DNA of 64,000 nucleotides, taken from positions 19,647,003 through 19,711,002 of the forward strand of contig CM055111.1 in assembly GCA_029204225.1 (NCBI GenBank), written 5' to 3'. Origin of the DNA: Diphasiastrum complanatum (taxonomy: Eukaryota > Streptophyta > Lycopodiopsida > Lycopodiales > Lycopodiaceae). The notes under the pieces were generated by a model that saw nothing but the letters and a program-made list of their open reading frames with translations, did not search any database and was not told where the DNA came from. The position numbers and the translations under genes were made by a program. Below are positions 11,881 through 24,227 of the stretch, one piece after another (position 1 is the stretch's first letter; each line of letters begins with the position of its first letter).

Positions 11881-14340
11881 TCTGTAAATGCCGTGATCTT
11901 CAAACTAACCAATGCACAAAATTTGTTGTGTGCATTGATGCTCAATGCTTTGGTAAACACATTTGCAATCATGTCTTCGTTTGATAGAGAACATTAAGCT
12001 TACCTCTGTTTCAAGAAGCTTGACCCTGATATAGTGATATTGAATCTCAATGTGCTTACTACTAGATTGAAATCTAGGGTTGGCCGATAAGGCAATGGCA
12101 CTCTCATTCGACCTTTTTTTTTTCTTTGGGAAGTGGTTCTAGTGTCCATGCTTGATTCTGCTTAATCGATTCAATCTCTTCCAACATTGCTTGCTTCCAA
12201 AATTCCTTTTGGATTCAAGATAGCTTCCAGATATGTCATCAGTTCTTCAATGTAGCTATAGTATTCAACATCTACGTTTTCACTCCACTGAATACTGTCG
12301 ATGAATCAGTCAGGGCATCTTAACTATTCTTGTCGACCTTCTTGGTGTGACTTGTCGCTACTGGTGTGTGTTTTCTTCGATTTCTTCGACAGGTTGGTCT
12401 TCCACTTCTTTCTCTAGAGTAAGTGGTTCGACATTCTAGTTCAATGTCTAGCCTCAATCTCCCTCTCCAATCGGCAGTATTGAGAAGATTTCACGGCCTC
12501 TTGATTCCTTCACTCGTGGAAATGTCGATTCGTCGAACCTCACATCTCTGCTCATTTCCACGTCTCTGCTCATTTCCACCTTCTGTGAGATTGGATTGTA
12601 GAGTCGATAGATCTGTGAGCCATTCGAATATCCGACCATTACTGTCTACACCGACTTATTGTCGAGTTTACCCCTTTTTTCTCCTGGTATGTGCATGTAT
12701 GCTGCACACTGGAGCACTCGTACATACGAGAGATCGGGCTTCTCAACCATCCATATTCCGTATGGCGTCTTGTCTTCCAGTGTCGTCATTGTTGATTTGT
12801 TTGGTAGATGCAATTGCTTCGGCCCAAAATTGACTTGGCAATTGTGCTTGTGCCATCATGAATTTTGCACCCTTGACAAGAGTTCTATTTCTTTTTCTAC
12901 AATACCATTGTACTGAGGTGACTACTAATGTTCAATTTTTCTATCTTGGCAGAAGTTTGAAAACTCCTTGCTTGAATATTTGCTTTCATTGTCGGACCTG
13001 ATTGTCTGCGGTCTCTTGGAGGTGTGTTGTTCTGCAAATGCCACGAACTTCTGGAATGCTTCAAACACTTTGGACTTCTTCCTCAAGTTATATATTGTCA
13101 TCATCCAACTATAGTCATCAATGAATGTGAGGAAATATTGTGATCTAGAGAGGGAATTGACTTTCATCGGTCTACAAACGTTTGAGTGAACAAGCTCAAA
13201 GATGTCCTTGGCTCTCCTCCCTTCATGTACAAACAGAGTTTGATGTTGCTTACCCTTCTGACAAGCTTCTAGACTTGTGATCTTCAGACCACTTCCTAGC
13301 TCTCTTCTGCTCATGTCGTAGAGACTCCTCATATTCAAATGATACATTCTTGTATGCCAGAGATGATTTTTATTTTCAAATGCATTCAATATGGTATCGT
13401 AGATGCTAATAATTTTAGCCTGGTAAAGATTACCTTGTCTTGATCCAACAATCAATAGCTGGTTTGATTGTTGCTCGATTATTCGGAATACGTTCCCATC
13501 AAATAGGACTCGTATTCCGAATCTACTATCCTCGATACAGAGAGCAAGTCTCTTTTCAGTGTGGGTACATAGAGTGCTCCTTGGAGCTCTGCATGCCCCG
13601 ACAATGTATGTAGCTGTAGAGTTCCGATGCCTTTGAGATCGTGTATGCTCCCATCACTCAGTATCATTGTTCTTGTATCGTCAAGTGTTCTATATTTGAT
13701 CAAGACATTCTTGCTATAGGTTATGTGTGATGTAGCCCCTGAGTCAATCACTATATTGTAGTCGTGCTATGTATAACTAATTGACTCTTCATTGACTATC
13801 GTGAAGGCATTGTCGCTCTTCTTAGCATCCTTTGATGATTCTGCAAAATTGTTTTTTCTGCCTTATGCTTTCCTTTTGGGTTGTGCCAACATTCATATGC
13901 TGAATGCCCTTTCTTCTTGCAATGTGTGCAAGGTATTGTCAGGTTGAACCAGCATTTGTCTACTATGTGTCCTAATTTGTGACAGTGATCTTAGGTAGAA
14001 GCTTCTTTGTTGCAGTTGCCTCTTGTCGAAGACTTTGGTTGAGTCTTGTTGATAATGGGCTTGTTTTTGTATTTCTTCTTTCCTCTTGTAAAGGCCTTCT
14101 CCTGGTCACCATTTGCTGCTCCATCTCTCATTAGTCTTTCATCTGCAACAAGACTGACTGCTCTTTCGAATGTCATCTCAAGTAAGCTCAGGATGATCAT
14201 TCTCAGTGGTTGGTAAGATGAAGGTAGAGATTTTATGAAGTACATCAGTTGCTGCGGTATTGGGACTTGATGCTCTTGTGTAGTGGATTTCTTTCCTTGC
14301 CTAACCTGAATCCAAGATCTAGTCAATATAGCATCAAAGA
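11880..14340 (-). pseudogene. Second Copia polyprotein with internal reverse-transcriptase deletion
   Basis: Minus-strand pieces in element order: gag (13991-14326, with LPSSYQPLRMIIL and FERAVSLVADER); protease start IDSGATSHITYS at 13479-13751; pre-integrase and integrase (12925-13455) with HTRMYHLNMRSL, HSNV and RSDNESKYSS; the SH3-like segment (12454-12639) with VGYSNGSQIYRLYNP, in which VEMSRDV is duplicated; the N-terminal reverse-transcriptase flank near 12120-12240 (KEFWKQAMLEEIESIKQN); then directly the RNase H tail near 11900-12060 (HIEIQYHYIR, VFTKALSINAHNKF). The YVDD-bearing core is missing. The family differs from the one at 427-4390. Confidence 0.85.
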
Positions 14341-14465
14341 GACGGAGTTAGTTGTCACACGTAGGTTCGTTCCCATGAGAGCGATAGTATAGTTCAGATT
14401 TCAACATGAATGGAGGATCTAACACTAACATCCATTAACACTAAGCATTAATACTACATCCATTA

Positions 14466-14735
14466 ACCCTAAATCCACAACAATGATAGAAACTTACTCT
14501 TCTGTCTCTCCCTTTCTCTCTCACAAAAAGCATAAAAAATAGCAATCCCAATAATGATCAGATCCAACAATTAGCAAAATCCAAAGAAAGCATGAGAAAT
14601 GGAAGAAAAGAGAGGAAGAGCAAGGACATTCATCAATCCATTTCTAAAGAGAACCAATCTGCTTTATTGAAATGAGGAAATGAACATGAGGAACAACTTG
14701 AGTTGGTCCCTTTTTATAGTGGAGAGGCGGACATT
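14466..14735. repeat. Dispersed repeat, copy 2
   Basis: Homologous to 1-235, same orientation. It ends at the start of a plus-strand Copia reverse-transcriptase fragment. The sequence before it (14341-14465) has short repeats of aacactaacatccatt and no gene. Confidence 0.65.
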
Positions 14736-15140
14736 ACTACCTATAGAAAACTTACTGGTTCTTGATCTATTTCACCATCACTAGACCAGATCTTAGCTTT
14801 TGTGTTGGCAAATTGAGTCAATACATGCAAAGTCCACTAATATGTCATTGGAAAAGTGCCAAAAGAGTGTTAAGTTACATCTCAGCTGCAAGAAATTTTG
14901 GCATTGTGTATGAAGGGATCTCACCCTTGAGGAGGAGGAGAATGAAGGTGATTCATCATTAATGGCATCTACACCAACAAGCAAGAGCTACAACAATGAC
15001 GCATGGTGGATAAATAGTGGGGCTAGTTTCCACATGACTTTTCACAAGGACTTTTTCTCATATCTTCTACCTTTTGTAGGTTCTAGAAAGACATTCCATG
15101 CATTTATTGTGACAATCAAGCAGTCCAACAACTGCTGATT
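14736..15140 (+). pseudogene. Rearranged plus-strand Copia fragment: reverse transcriptase fused to protease start
   Basis: 14736-14930 encodes the region after the YVDD box (TTYRKLTGS.., FTITRPDLSFCVGKLSQYM, CHWKSAKRVLSYIS). It is followed at once, by about 14930, by the junction between the gag end and protease (EENEGDSSLMAS.., WWINSGASFHMTFHKDFF). In an intact element protease lies far upstream of this part of reverse transcriptase, so the order is scrambled. The catalytic Asp of the D-S-G triad reads Asn (INSG). Confidence 0.75.
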
Positions 15141-15214
15141 ATACAAATTTTACATGGAGTATTGAATTTGCTAATTGTGGGCAGATCTTGTACTAAATTC
15201 TATTTTGACATTTG

Positions 15215-16270
15215 TTAAATGCAATTGGAGTTGAGGTGGCCTAATCTGAAATGCCAAAGCATATCAGCTGATTCAGAAGTGGATGTATTAAAAGAGCTTG
15301 ACAAATAGAAGAATTGTAGTGGCTGAATTTGTAAAGATTGCCACTCTTTTTCCAAAAGCTGGAGCTTTCCGGAAGTTGTCAAAAATGGACAACTGTTTTT
15401 GTCGAATTCTACCCTTCGACTCAAATCTGTGATTCTGCTAACTGAGAGTAGATTTTTGGTCAGATTTGAAAGTGGAGAATGTTGGACAACAACTTGACTT
15501 CACCTTTCTAAAATTTCGATTCTGACTGTTCCTTCAACCTGGATCGAATATGATGAGTTGTCTCCAAGTTGCACAACTCAAGAGTGGGTGAAAGATTTAT
15601 AATCTTTGAGCCATTCTTGATGGCGAGTCATTTGTTGAGTTGCTCCAGAATCGAGATACCAGGAATCGATATTTTGTTGTTCTCTGACCTTGGTCATAAA
15701 GGCTGCTTCATCTTCCTCTTGTTGCTGGGTCGAAAAACTAGTTGAAGCACTATGTGCTTGTTGTTGGAACCACTTCTTCTTCTCATTGTTGAATTTTAAA
15801 GTTTTGCAGTCTTTGATTTCATGTCTAGTTGTCTTGTAGTATCTGTAGAATAGTTTCTGCTTTGGTTGGAAAGATGAAGAGTTCAAATTCAACCCTGAGC
15901 CAGAAATCAACCCAGAGCCAAAATTCGATCCTGAGTCAAAATTCGACCCAGACTATATATTGATCTTCTTTTTGGATCTGAACTTTTGATTTTTTGAATA
16001 TAGAGCTTGAGGATCCGACCCTGAGCCTAAGGAGGATGCAGATTTTCTGATTTCCTCTTGTAGAGGCATCGAAATTGCTCTTGATAAAGTAATTTGCTCC
16101 TGGGTCAAAATTGTTATGACCCAATTTTCATAGGCTTCAAGAAGACTCGATAGTAGAGTCATAACAACATCGGAATCTTCAATGACTGAGCCGATTGCAG
16201 CCATTTGCTCCATAAGATTTTTGAAAGTGTTGATATGACTTGTAACACTTCCTGCTTCAGACATCTTCAA
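15215..16270 (-). pseudogene. Copia gag-protease-pre-integrase fragment
   Basis: Gag core at 15953-16270 (VTSHINTFKNLMEQM, MTLLSSLLEAYENWV), a lysine-rich and zinc-knuckle-like region followed by protease with WYLDSGATQQMTRHQEWL (15578-15910), and the pre-integrase motif LWHFRLGHLN (15215-15424). Integrase, reverse transcriptase and RNase H are absent. It is another Copia family from the neighbours, judged by the protease flank. Confidence 0.8.
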
Positions 16271-16399
16271 GTTGAAATTTTTTTTCCCTCAAATGTAACT
16301 TGGAAGTAACATCCCTGGTATCATGTAGGGTTGCTAGGATCACAACTACAAATATAGGCCCATTGCCATGCCCATTGCCATGCACATAAGATGGGGACC

Positions 16400-16830
16400 A
16401 GATTTGACCCGACGGCCCTCGCGTGGCAATGTCCACGGCAATCACGTGGAACTGCATGGCAATGAATGTGTAGCATTGCCACGCGTCGCCCTGCCACGCT
16501 GTCAAAGTTTTCCGTCACCGGCCCTTCCTCTGGACAGATTTTGGGGGGGGGGGGGGGGGGGTTGCGCTCAGGAAAATTCAAATTTTAAATCTGCGTGGCA
16601 CTGCCATGCTTATAGTTCTGGAATTTTGCCACGCATGGCAATTTTTTCCAGAATGCTCATGTTTGTCATGCGTGGCAAAATGCTGAATTTTTTTTTGAAG
16701 TTTGCCACGCGTGGCAAATTCTTCTAGTAAGCTCAATCCTGCCATGTCGTGGCAAATTTTCGGAATTTTTTTTTTAGGGCGTGGTAGTGTCATGCGTGGC
16801 ACTGCCACGCACAAATATTGGAATTTGCCA
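16400..16830. repeat. GCCACGCGTGGC palindrome array, copy 1
   Basis: Near-palindromes of the form GCCACGCGTGGC, or two half-sites, are centred at about 16601, 16634, 16671, 16710, 16747 and 16795, spaced roughly 33-47 bp and separated by AT-rich spacers. The left part (16340-16510) has looser half-sites (gccatgc, gtggcaatg, ccacgctg). An 18-20 nt G run lies just before 16561. The block matches 62540-62770 in the same orientation, including the flank gcccttcctctg and aattcaaattttaaat. Confidence 0.85.
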
Positions 16831-17459
16831 CATCATCATTGGTGGCTAGTGTTGACGTTCTAGATTCATACATTCAAGGAGATAGATCCTATAAAATAGG
16901 AGATCTGGCATTTGTCTCTTATAAAATATATGTATAAATGGACCTAAACATTCCACATGTAATTTCACATGTGTGGGCAGGTCCTCACACATGTGTATCC
17001 ACATAGATATCAAACAATTAGCTTATACATCATGAAAATTGTCAAATCTAACACGAATGGGTGGATACAATGTGTCGTCACTGGTATGTGGTGCATCAAT
17101 CTTCAAGGCAATCAAAGATATATGGGAGTTGTAACAACCATCAAGGGCATAGATGAGCTATCTAATGGCTATCTTGTATTTGGCTATATCTACAAGAGTT
17201 AAGGCTTGGCACATGTGATGTAGGAGAGGAAGAGGCTATTGCTTCATGAGCTAGTATTGTGATCTTTCTTATGCAATGTGTATGGGAACATGAATAAAAG
17301 CTATTGGCAAGGAAGACAACAAGTGGAACATCAAGCAAGTCACGTTGCATTGCCAAAACAAGCTAATGTTTCACTTAGAATTTGCTTCGAATAGGAACAG
17401 AGATCATGCTACACAATAACACAGACAGAAAACACTTTTCACACCAAGCTCACTAGCAA
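16831..17459. other. No gene seen
   Basis: Short frames without recognisable domains. Repeated cacatgtgtg-type motifs lie at 16955-17005. Confidence 0.5.
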
Positions 17460-17720
17460 CTGTATTTCTCAAATTGAAAATACACTATACATATAGTTCT
17501 TCACTCAGGCAACCCATGCATGACGGGTTGTCGTTGACAGGACGCGTGTCCCATCGCCTCGTGACGAAGCCAACTGATCCTTATCTACTGATAGGACCCA
17601 CGGTACAGTAACACAGTGATTCTACTTTAATTCTAACTCTCTCCCTTAAAGTAGAGTCTACTTTCTATACAGTCATATACATAGTTTTAAAGTCAAACTT
17701 TAAGTACATAAAGCTTTGAT
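17460..17720 (-). repeat. Probable 3' LTR remnant of a Copia element
   Basis: Noncoding sequence lying directly downstream, in element sense, of the RNase H remnant at 17740-18238. It has ctctcccttaaag and tctactttctatac near the coding end. No partner copy is present, so the identity rests on position. Confidence 0.4.
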
Positions 17721-18746
17721 TTCAAGTTATCAAACTTTTTTCTAACAAGTGGCTTAGTGACTCAACAGCCTCACGCGTATAAAGTGATACTAAATCTCAA
17801 TGTGTTTGGTTCTCGTATGGAACACTAGATTCTTTGCTAGCTAAATGCCACTCTGACTGTCGCTATGTATAGTTGTGGGATTCTCTTGTTTCATGCCAAT
17901 TTCTTCCAAGATTTGCCTCAACCATATAGCTTCTTGTGCTGCACTACACATTGCCTTACTGCTTCTATGGTGGATAAAGAAAATGTACTTTGCTTTTTGC
18001 TAGACCAGGAAAAGCAACTGCCACAAAGCTGGAATACATACCCTGTGGTGGATCTACGATCATCATAGTCAGCTCCCCAATCCACATCCATATGGTCACA
18101 TAACTCAGGTAAACCCTCATGTTTCCTGTAAGCCAAGCCATAATCTAAAGTGCCTTTGACATAACGCAAAATGCGCTTAGCTGCCTTCCAATGCATTTCC
18201 GTAGGTATTACCATAATTGACTTCAATACCAACAACATAGCATATATCTACTCTAGTCGTGGTAAGGTAAATCAAGCTCCCTACTAACTGCCTATACAGC
18301 GTAGCATCAAATGGCTGTGACTCGTCAAGATGAGAAAGCTTTTTACCTAGTTCAATAGGAGTGTTCACTGACTTGCAATCCTTGAACCTGAACCTATGTA
18401 ACAACTCTCTGACATACTTCACCTGTGATAAACCCAATTCATGTCCTTTTTGCCACACCTCCACTCCAAGGCAATAATGTATTAGGCTAAGATCTGTCAT
18501 CTCGAATTGTTTCATGAGGTCTTTCTTGATCATGTCTATCATCTCTTGATTATTTTTCGTGGTAATCAAGTAATCAACATAAAGAGCAATCAAAGCAACC
18601 ATATCATCAAAGCATAAGACATAAAGATTTGGATCAGAATGTGTTCTCACCATCCCCTTAGAATGAAAGTAGGCATCAATCCTGCTATGTCATGCACGTG
18701 GTGCCTGTTTAAGGCCATAAAGCGCTTTCTTCAAGCGACATAATAT
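17721..18746 (-). pseudogene. Copia reverse transcriptase-RNase H fragment with YVDY active site
   Basis: Starts near 18745 with CRLKKALYGLKQAPRA. It continues through the palm region (18177-18653), where the box reads ALYVDYLITT instead of YVDD, then CLGVEVW, TPIELGKKLSHLDES and YRQLVGSLIYLT. The frame shifts into RNase H (17918-18238: YVKGTLDYGLAYRK, DWGADYDDRRSTTGYVF, WSSKKQSTFSLST) and ends in broken frames with SDSQSGI and TKHIEI near 17790-17860. The SSTEAEY motif is degraded to STIEAVR. Clearly dead. Confidence 0.88.
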
Positions 18747-19580
18747 TTTTAGAACACTTATGAAATGTGTTTGTGACATTTAATTTGAGGGTATATCAAT
18801 CTTTGAAAATTTGGTCATTTGTTGATCAAGATTCTAACATTTGTGAGTTGCAATTTGATGTTGAGAGCACATAGACCCTGTGTAATCTCTTTTTTGTGAG
18901 TTTAGATAAGTGTAACCCACAAAAAGAGTGTACTTTGGCACTAGAAGAGGTTGTATCAAATTCTATTTGAGGTTGATCAAGTTTTGGCATGGATTCATTC
19001 AAAGGCTTGCATAATGATCTTGAAAAGTGGGTAGGGCTATGGATACATTTTCTTATAAAATTTATTGTTCTCTAATTTGAGTCAAAAGATTCCTTTGTGG
19101 AACACTTTTATAGTGTATTTATAAGGGAAAAAAAGTTTTTAAATCATTCTAATTGATTTTTGGTCAAGTTGTGATTGAATTGTTTCAAATCTACTCAAGT
19201 TCATTCAAGATGTCTCATTCTAGTTTTTCTAGTTTTATGTTTAGAAGTTGTGATAGGCTTACATCTTCAAATTATTCTATTGGAGGAAGAATATGTAATC
19301 ATTTCTTATTGAGTATTATATGATGAATATTGTGCTTGGGATTGAGGCAAAACCTCATCAAGTGCAAGACTTGGTAGGATATGAGAGTAGAGCTAGAAAA
19401 GGAATGATGACTAATCACATGCTAAAGGTTGCATTTAGCAATAACAAGTGTCAGGTCAAAGATGTAAGTTAAAAAAGTTGAATATCCATCAAATTTCAAA
19501 TAGATCATCACATAATACTTTGTTGCTCTCTAAATAAATGTTTATTTTGATCATGGCAAAATGTTTATAAATTTGTAAAA
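18747..19580. other. No gene seen
   Basis: AT-rich DNA with stops in all frames. A few LTR-like features (a possible TATA box near 19110) are not enough for a call. Confidence 0.4.
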
Positions 19581-19776
19581 GCAAGCATGCCGATGTGCTA
19601 GTCATGAAAATGTAATAAAAAAAATACTGATTTATTTCTTAAGCCAATTTGGCTAGCATGCCGATGTGCTAGTCAATTTGGCTCCAATAAAATATATTTT
19701 TTTCTTGAGCTCAAAAAATATAAAAAATTATTTACTTTTTATTTTTTTTGTAGGCTAGCATGTCAGTGTGCTAGCC
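19581..19776. repeat. Three spaced inverted-repeat motifs (GGCTAGCA..TGCTAGCC)
   Basis: Imperfect to perfect palindromes occur at 19581-19603, 19651-19674 and 19753-19776. The last has perfect 8-bp arms (ggctagca/tgctagcc) around an 8-bp spacer. They sit in an otherwise AT-rich stretch. Confidence 0.75.
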
Positions 19777-19880
19777 TTTACAACTTCATAAACATTTTAC
19801 ATAAAAGAAAATACCTATACTTAGAATTGTAAAAAAGTGTTGTTTGATGGACTTATTTAAGTGTCTTTCCGATTACCCTT

Positions 19881-20680
19881 TGTCAAAAATTTAGATTTTA
19901 GGATCTTGCAAAGATCTACCATGACCTACATGCATGTGAGATTGCACATCTATCAAATTTGGATGGATCAATTTGAATTTCGAAGAGCCATCTAATGCAC
20001 TTTGAATCTAGGCAAGTGCTCAGTAACTCGCAAAGTTATGATCATCATCCAAAGTCAAGCAAGTTTTCACATACACATGAAAAAACTAAGTAAAATTCAT
20101 TATGAAAGAGACTACCAAACACTGCTCTCGAGTAGAGAGAGAAAAACCATGAAGCCTCATGTAGAAAGAGAATGTATACAAAGAGTATGCAAGTCAAAAA
20201 TTGTCTTTCTCTCAAAAAGATTAGGTTACAATGAGAGCTCACTTCCATTAGTAGTAGCTCAAGTTCTTGCTTAAAAAACACATATAAAAACTCCTAACAG
20301 AACCCATGGATTACACCTCTTATCATGATTGGCCAGGGATTACACCTCTTATCATGATTGGACCTCACCATTTTCACCTCACAATATGATTGGGCCTCAT
20401 GATGTGCACCTCTGGGCAGAGTCTTAATGTGATTGGCCTCATGCTCTACACCTCTAATTATGATTGGTCCATATGTATCAATGAGATGTGGATTTGGATA
20501 CATCATACTAGCAAAATTTCAATTCTTACATTTTGTGACAAGTGTCACCATCCCACTAGAACTTGAGTTTAAAGTCCTTTTGACTTTTCAAAATCTAATC
20601 TAGAATATGTACAAGGTGGTGGTGGACATATGTACATGAAGGTAAAAAATTCTCAAGCTAAATTTTGCATAATTTTCACA
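19881..20680 (-). repeat. 3' LTR of the non-coding element, with CCAAT cluster
   Basis: Ends are tgtcaaaa at 19881 and ttttcaca at 20680. Five ATTGG motifs (CCAAT on the element strand) lie at 20328, 20357, 20389, 20432 and 20463 within diverged units containing acacctctta.catgattgg. Confidence 0.85.
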
Positions 20681-21851
20681 CTCCCCAAAAATGAGGTTGA
20701 TGAGATACTAGATCAATCTAAAAACTTAGGAGGCTTATGCTAGCTTCTCAAGTGGATACTTTGGCATGGATGTGTTGTAAAAACCATCCAATGGACTTGT
20801 GGTAGCAACAAATTCACCATATCCATGAGAGGACTTCTTCGGTGGAAATCCTTTGTCAATTTCCTTGATGAGCATTCCACCATATTTGCACCTTTTCCTT
20901 TGGTTCCTTCCATGCTTGAAGAAGATCTTTGACTTGAATGAAGATCAAGATCACAAAGTAGATACATGGGTTGATTACAAGGATTTTGCATACTAGCTTG
21001 ACTAGTCCACAAACTATGAATATTTTGCATAATAATTCTAATCTTGTAATCAATAACAATCGTGACTTATTGAGGCTACTTACTTATGAGTATAATTTTC
21101 CTTTGTGGATGATTCAATTATTCTCATAAGAAGTTTACAAATTGCCTCAAAAAATGAAAAAAATTAATAGTAAGATCTCCAAGGATCTAGATCACAAACA
21201 TGATAATCACACCACACCAAAATCCAGTCAATTGGAAATTTGGCCTTGCTTTAACTGCCAAAATGAAAGCACAACAAATTTGAATAAAATCACACCAAAT
21301 CCAGATCCAACCACCACTATTGGACTCCACAGAGACCAATGACTCTATCTCTTTAGAGGTGGAATGGATTTGAAAAGATTTGATTGCAAACAATGTCCCA
21401 GATTCCCTTGTCACCTGACTAGCTTGAGAGAAACATCAATATTTGACAAAGCTTTTGAGATCAAGGGCATTGAACCATAATGATCTAAAAAAACACTAGG
21501 TGGGCACACCTACCTACCCTCAAAGATTAGCTACAAACATCAAAATGATGCATCAATGACCCTCGACACCTTATTTTTCTCAATCTACACTTCAAGCTCT
21601 TTCCTTCAAGTGCTTACTTGGACTCTATGGATAAAAAATGAGATTGCTACAAAATTCCAAAGTGGACACAACTCACACGTGTACTTTAGACACAATAAAT
21701 TCTCACTATTGATTCAAGAAATCATCCAAAACTAGCAATCATTGGCCAATTTGAAGCTAGAAGTAAATCAAGATCCAAGAGCACTCTACTCTAGCTTTTT
21801 CACATCAAATCTTGTTTTTTGATGATCTAAATTTAAGCATGAATGGATCTA

Positions 21852-21863
21852 GCTCTGATACCA
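21852..21863 (-). other. Primer-binding site of the non-coding LTR element
   Basis: gctctgatacca, which is TGGTATCAGAGC on the element strand, next to the LTR starting at 21864. Confidence 0.9.
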
Positions 21864-22492
21864 TGTCAAAAATTTAGATTTTAGGATTTGCAAAGATCTA
21901 CCATGACTTACATACATGCAAGATTGCAGTTCCATCAAAGTTGGATATATCAACTCGGATTTTGAAGAGCCATTTAATGCACTTTGAATCTAGGCAAGAG
22001 CAATCACCATAAAGTTATGATCATCCAAAGTTTTTCACATCTACATGAAAAAACTAAATCAAGTTTTTCACATACAAAAACTCATTATGAGAGAGCCTAC
22101 TAGAAACCTTGCTCTCAGGTAGACAGAGAATGTATACAAAGAGTATACAAGTCAAAAAATTTCTCTCTCTCAAAAAGATTAGATTACAAAGAGAGCTCAC
22201 TTCCATTAGTAGTAGCTCGAGTTCTTGCTTCAAAAACACATGTAAAAACTCCTAACAATGATTGGACCCTATGGATTACACCTCTTATCATGATTGGCCC
22301 CATGGATTACACCTATTACCTCTTAATGTGATTGGCCTCATGATCTACACTTCTGGTTATGATTGGTCCATATGTATCAATGAGATGTGAATTTGGATGC
22401 CTACTAGCAAAATTCCAATCCTTATATTTTGTGACAATTGTCACCATCTCACTAGAATATGTACAAGGTGGCAGTGGACATATATACATGAA
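21864..22492 (-). repeat. 5' LTR of the non-coding element, truncated
   Basis: Matches the left LTR up to catatatacatgaag near 22492, then departs. It has fewer CCAAT units than the left copy and several small indels, so the element is old. Confidence 0.82.
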
Positions 22493-23208
22493 GTAAATCT
22501 ATATTTAAAGGATAGCAAAGTGTGTTTTGATCGCCTATTTAAAATTTGATGGCTAGTAAGATTTTCAAGTATGTACCAAACCACAATCCTTAGCTATAGA
22601 GAATTATGTAATGGCATAAAAATGGTAGCACACCATGTGCTATATTTTTGTTGAATTATGGGCAGAGAAAAACTCACAAAAATCTACTTGCAATATGCCA
22701 AGGCCTATTATAACTGACCACATCTTCAAGAACTTTTTGAAGTGCTCTCTTTCCACTTCTACTATGGATGAAACCCGTCTAGGTGCTTAGTTTTTTTATT
22801 GGAAAAAACATCATGGCTTAAATTTTTGAGACAAACTCAACAAACCAAATTCCTACAGATCAAATCACCAAAAGGAAAACCATAGGAGTAAAACTCCACA
22901 CAAGCATAATAGAACTTGTTTATAGCAAATTCATAATTACAAGTTAAATAATGATTATAGAACACTTGGAGACATGGCCAGTATAGGGTTTTTCACTTGG
23001 AGACATGGCTAGTATAGGGCTTTTTGACTTATTTCAGTTTTACAGGCTAATTTTAATTGCTTGTAGTTGTGAAATCACTAGAAATTTTCATGGCTAGACT
23101 GATCTATTCATCTCAAAATTTTGAGCCAAGATAAAAAAAGCCGAGCAAGACCAACTTTGAGAAGCTTATGAATGTAAAATGCAAATATAGCCCAAGGGCC
23201 ATCATAAA
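22493..23208. other. No gene seen
   Basis: No recognisable domain. A 30-bp duplication occurs at about 22971-23020 (acttggagacatggc..gtatagggtttt). Confidence 0.4.

Positions 23209-24227
<1,019 letters not shown>

Larger units (their letters stand above)
19881..22492 (-). mobile_element. Non-coding LTR element (TRIM/LARD-like), minus orientation
   Basis: LTRs at 19881-20680 (800 bp) and 21864-22492 (truncated) start with tgtcaaaaatttagat and are plainly related. A tRNA-Met primer site (gctctgatacca, 21852-21863) abuts the right LTR. A purine tract on the element strand (TTTTGGGGAG, plus 20681-20690) abuts the left LTR. The roughly 1.17 kb internal region has no gag or pol signature in any frame. 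It is therefore a non-autonomous element that would depend on enzymes from another LTR element. No target duplication can be read, because the right LTR lacks its last ~40 bp. Confidence 0.85.

Noticed and set aside
12423-12916. Plus-strand frames of 136 and 85 codons
   Set aside because: Shadow of the minus-strand Copia integrase/SH3 remnant; no recognisable domain.
16321-16814. Several frames rich in His, Cys and Arg
   Set aside because: They arise from the GCCACGCGTGGC array on both strands; repeat translation, not protein.
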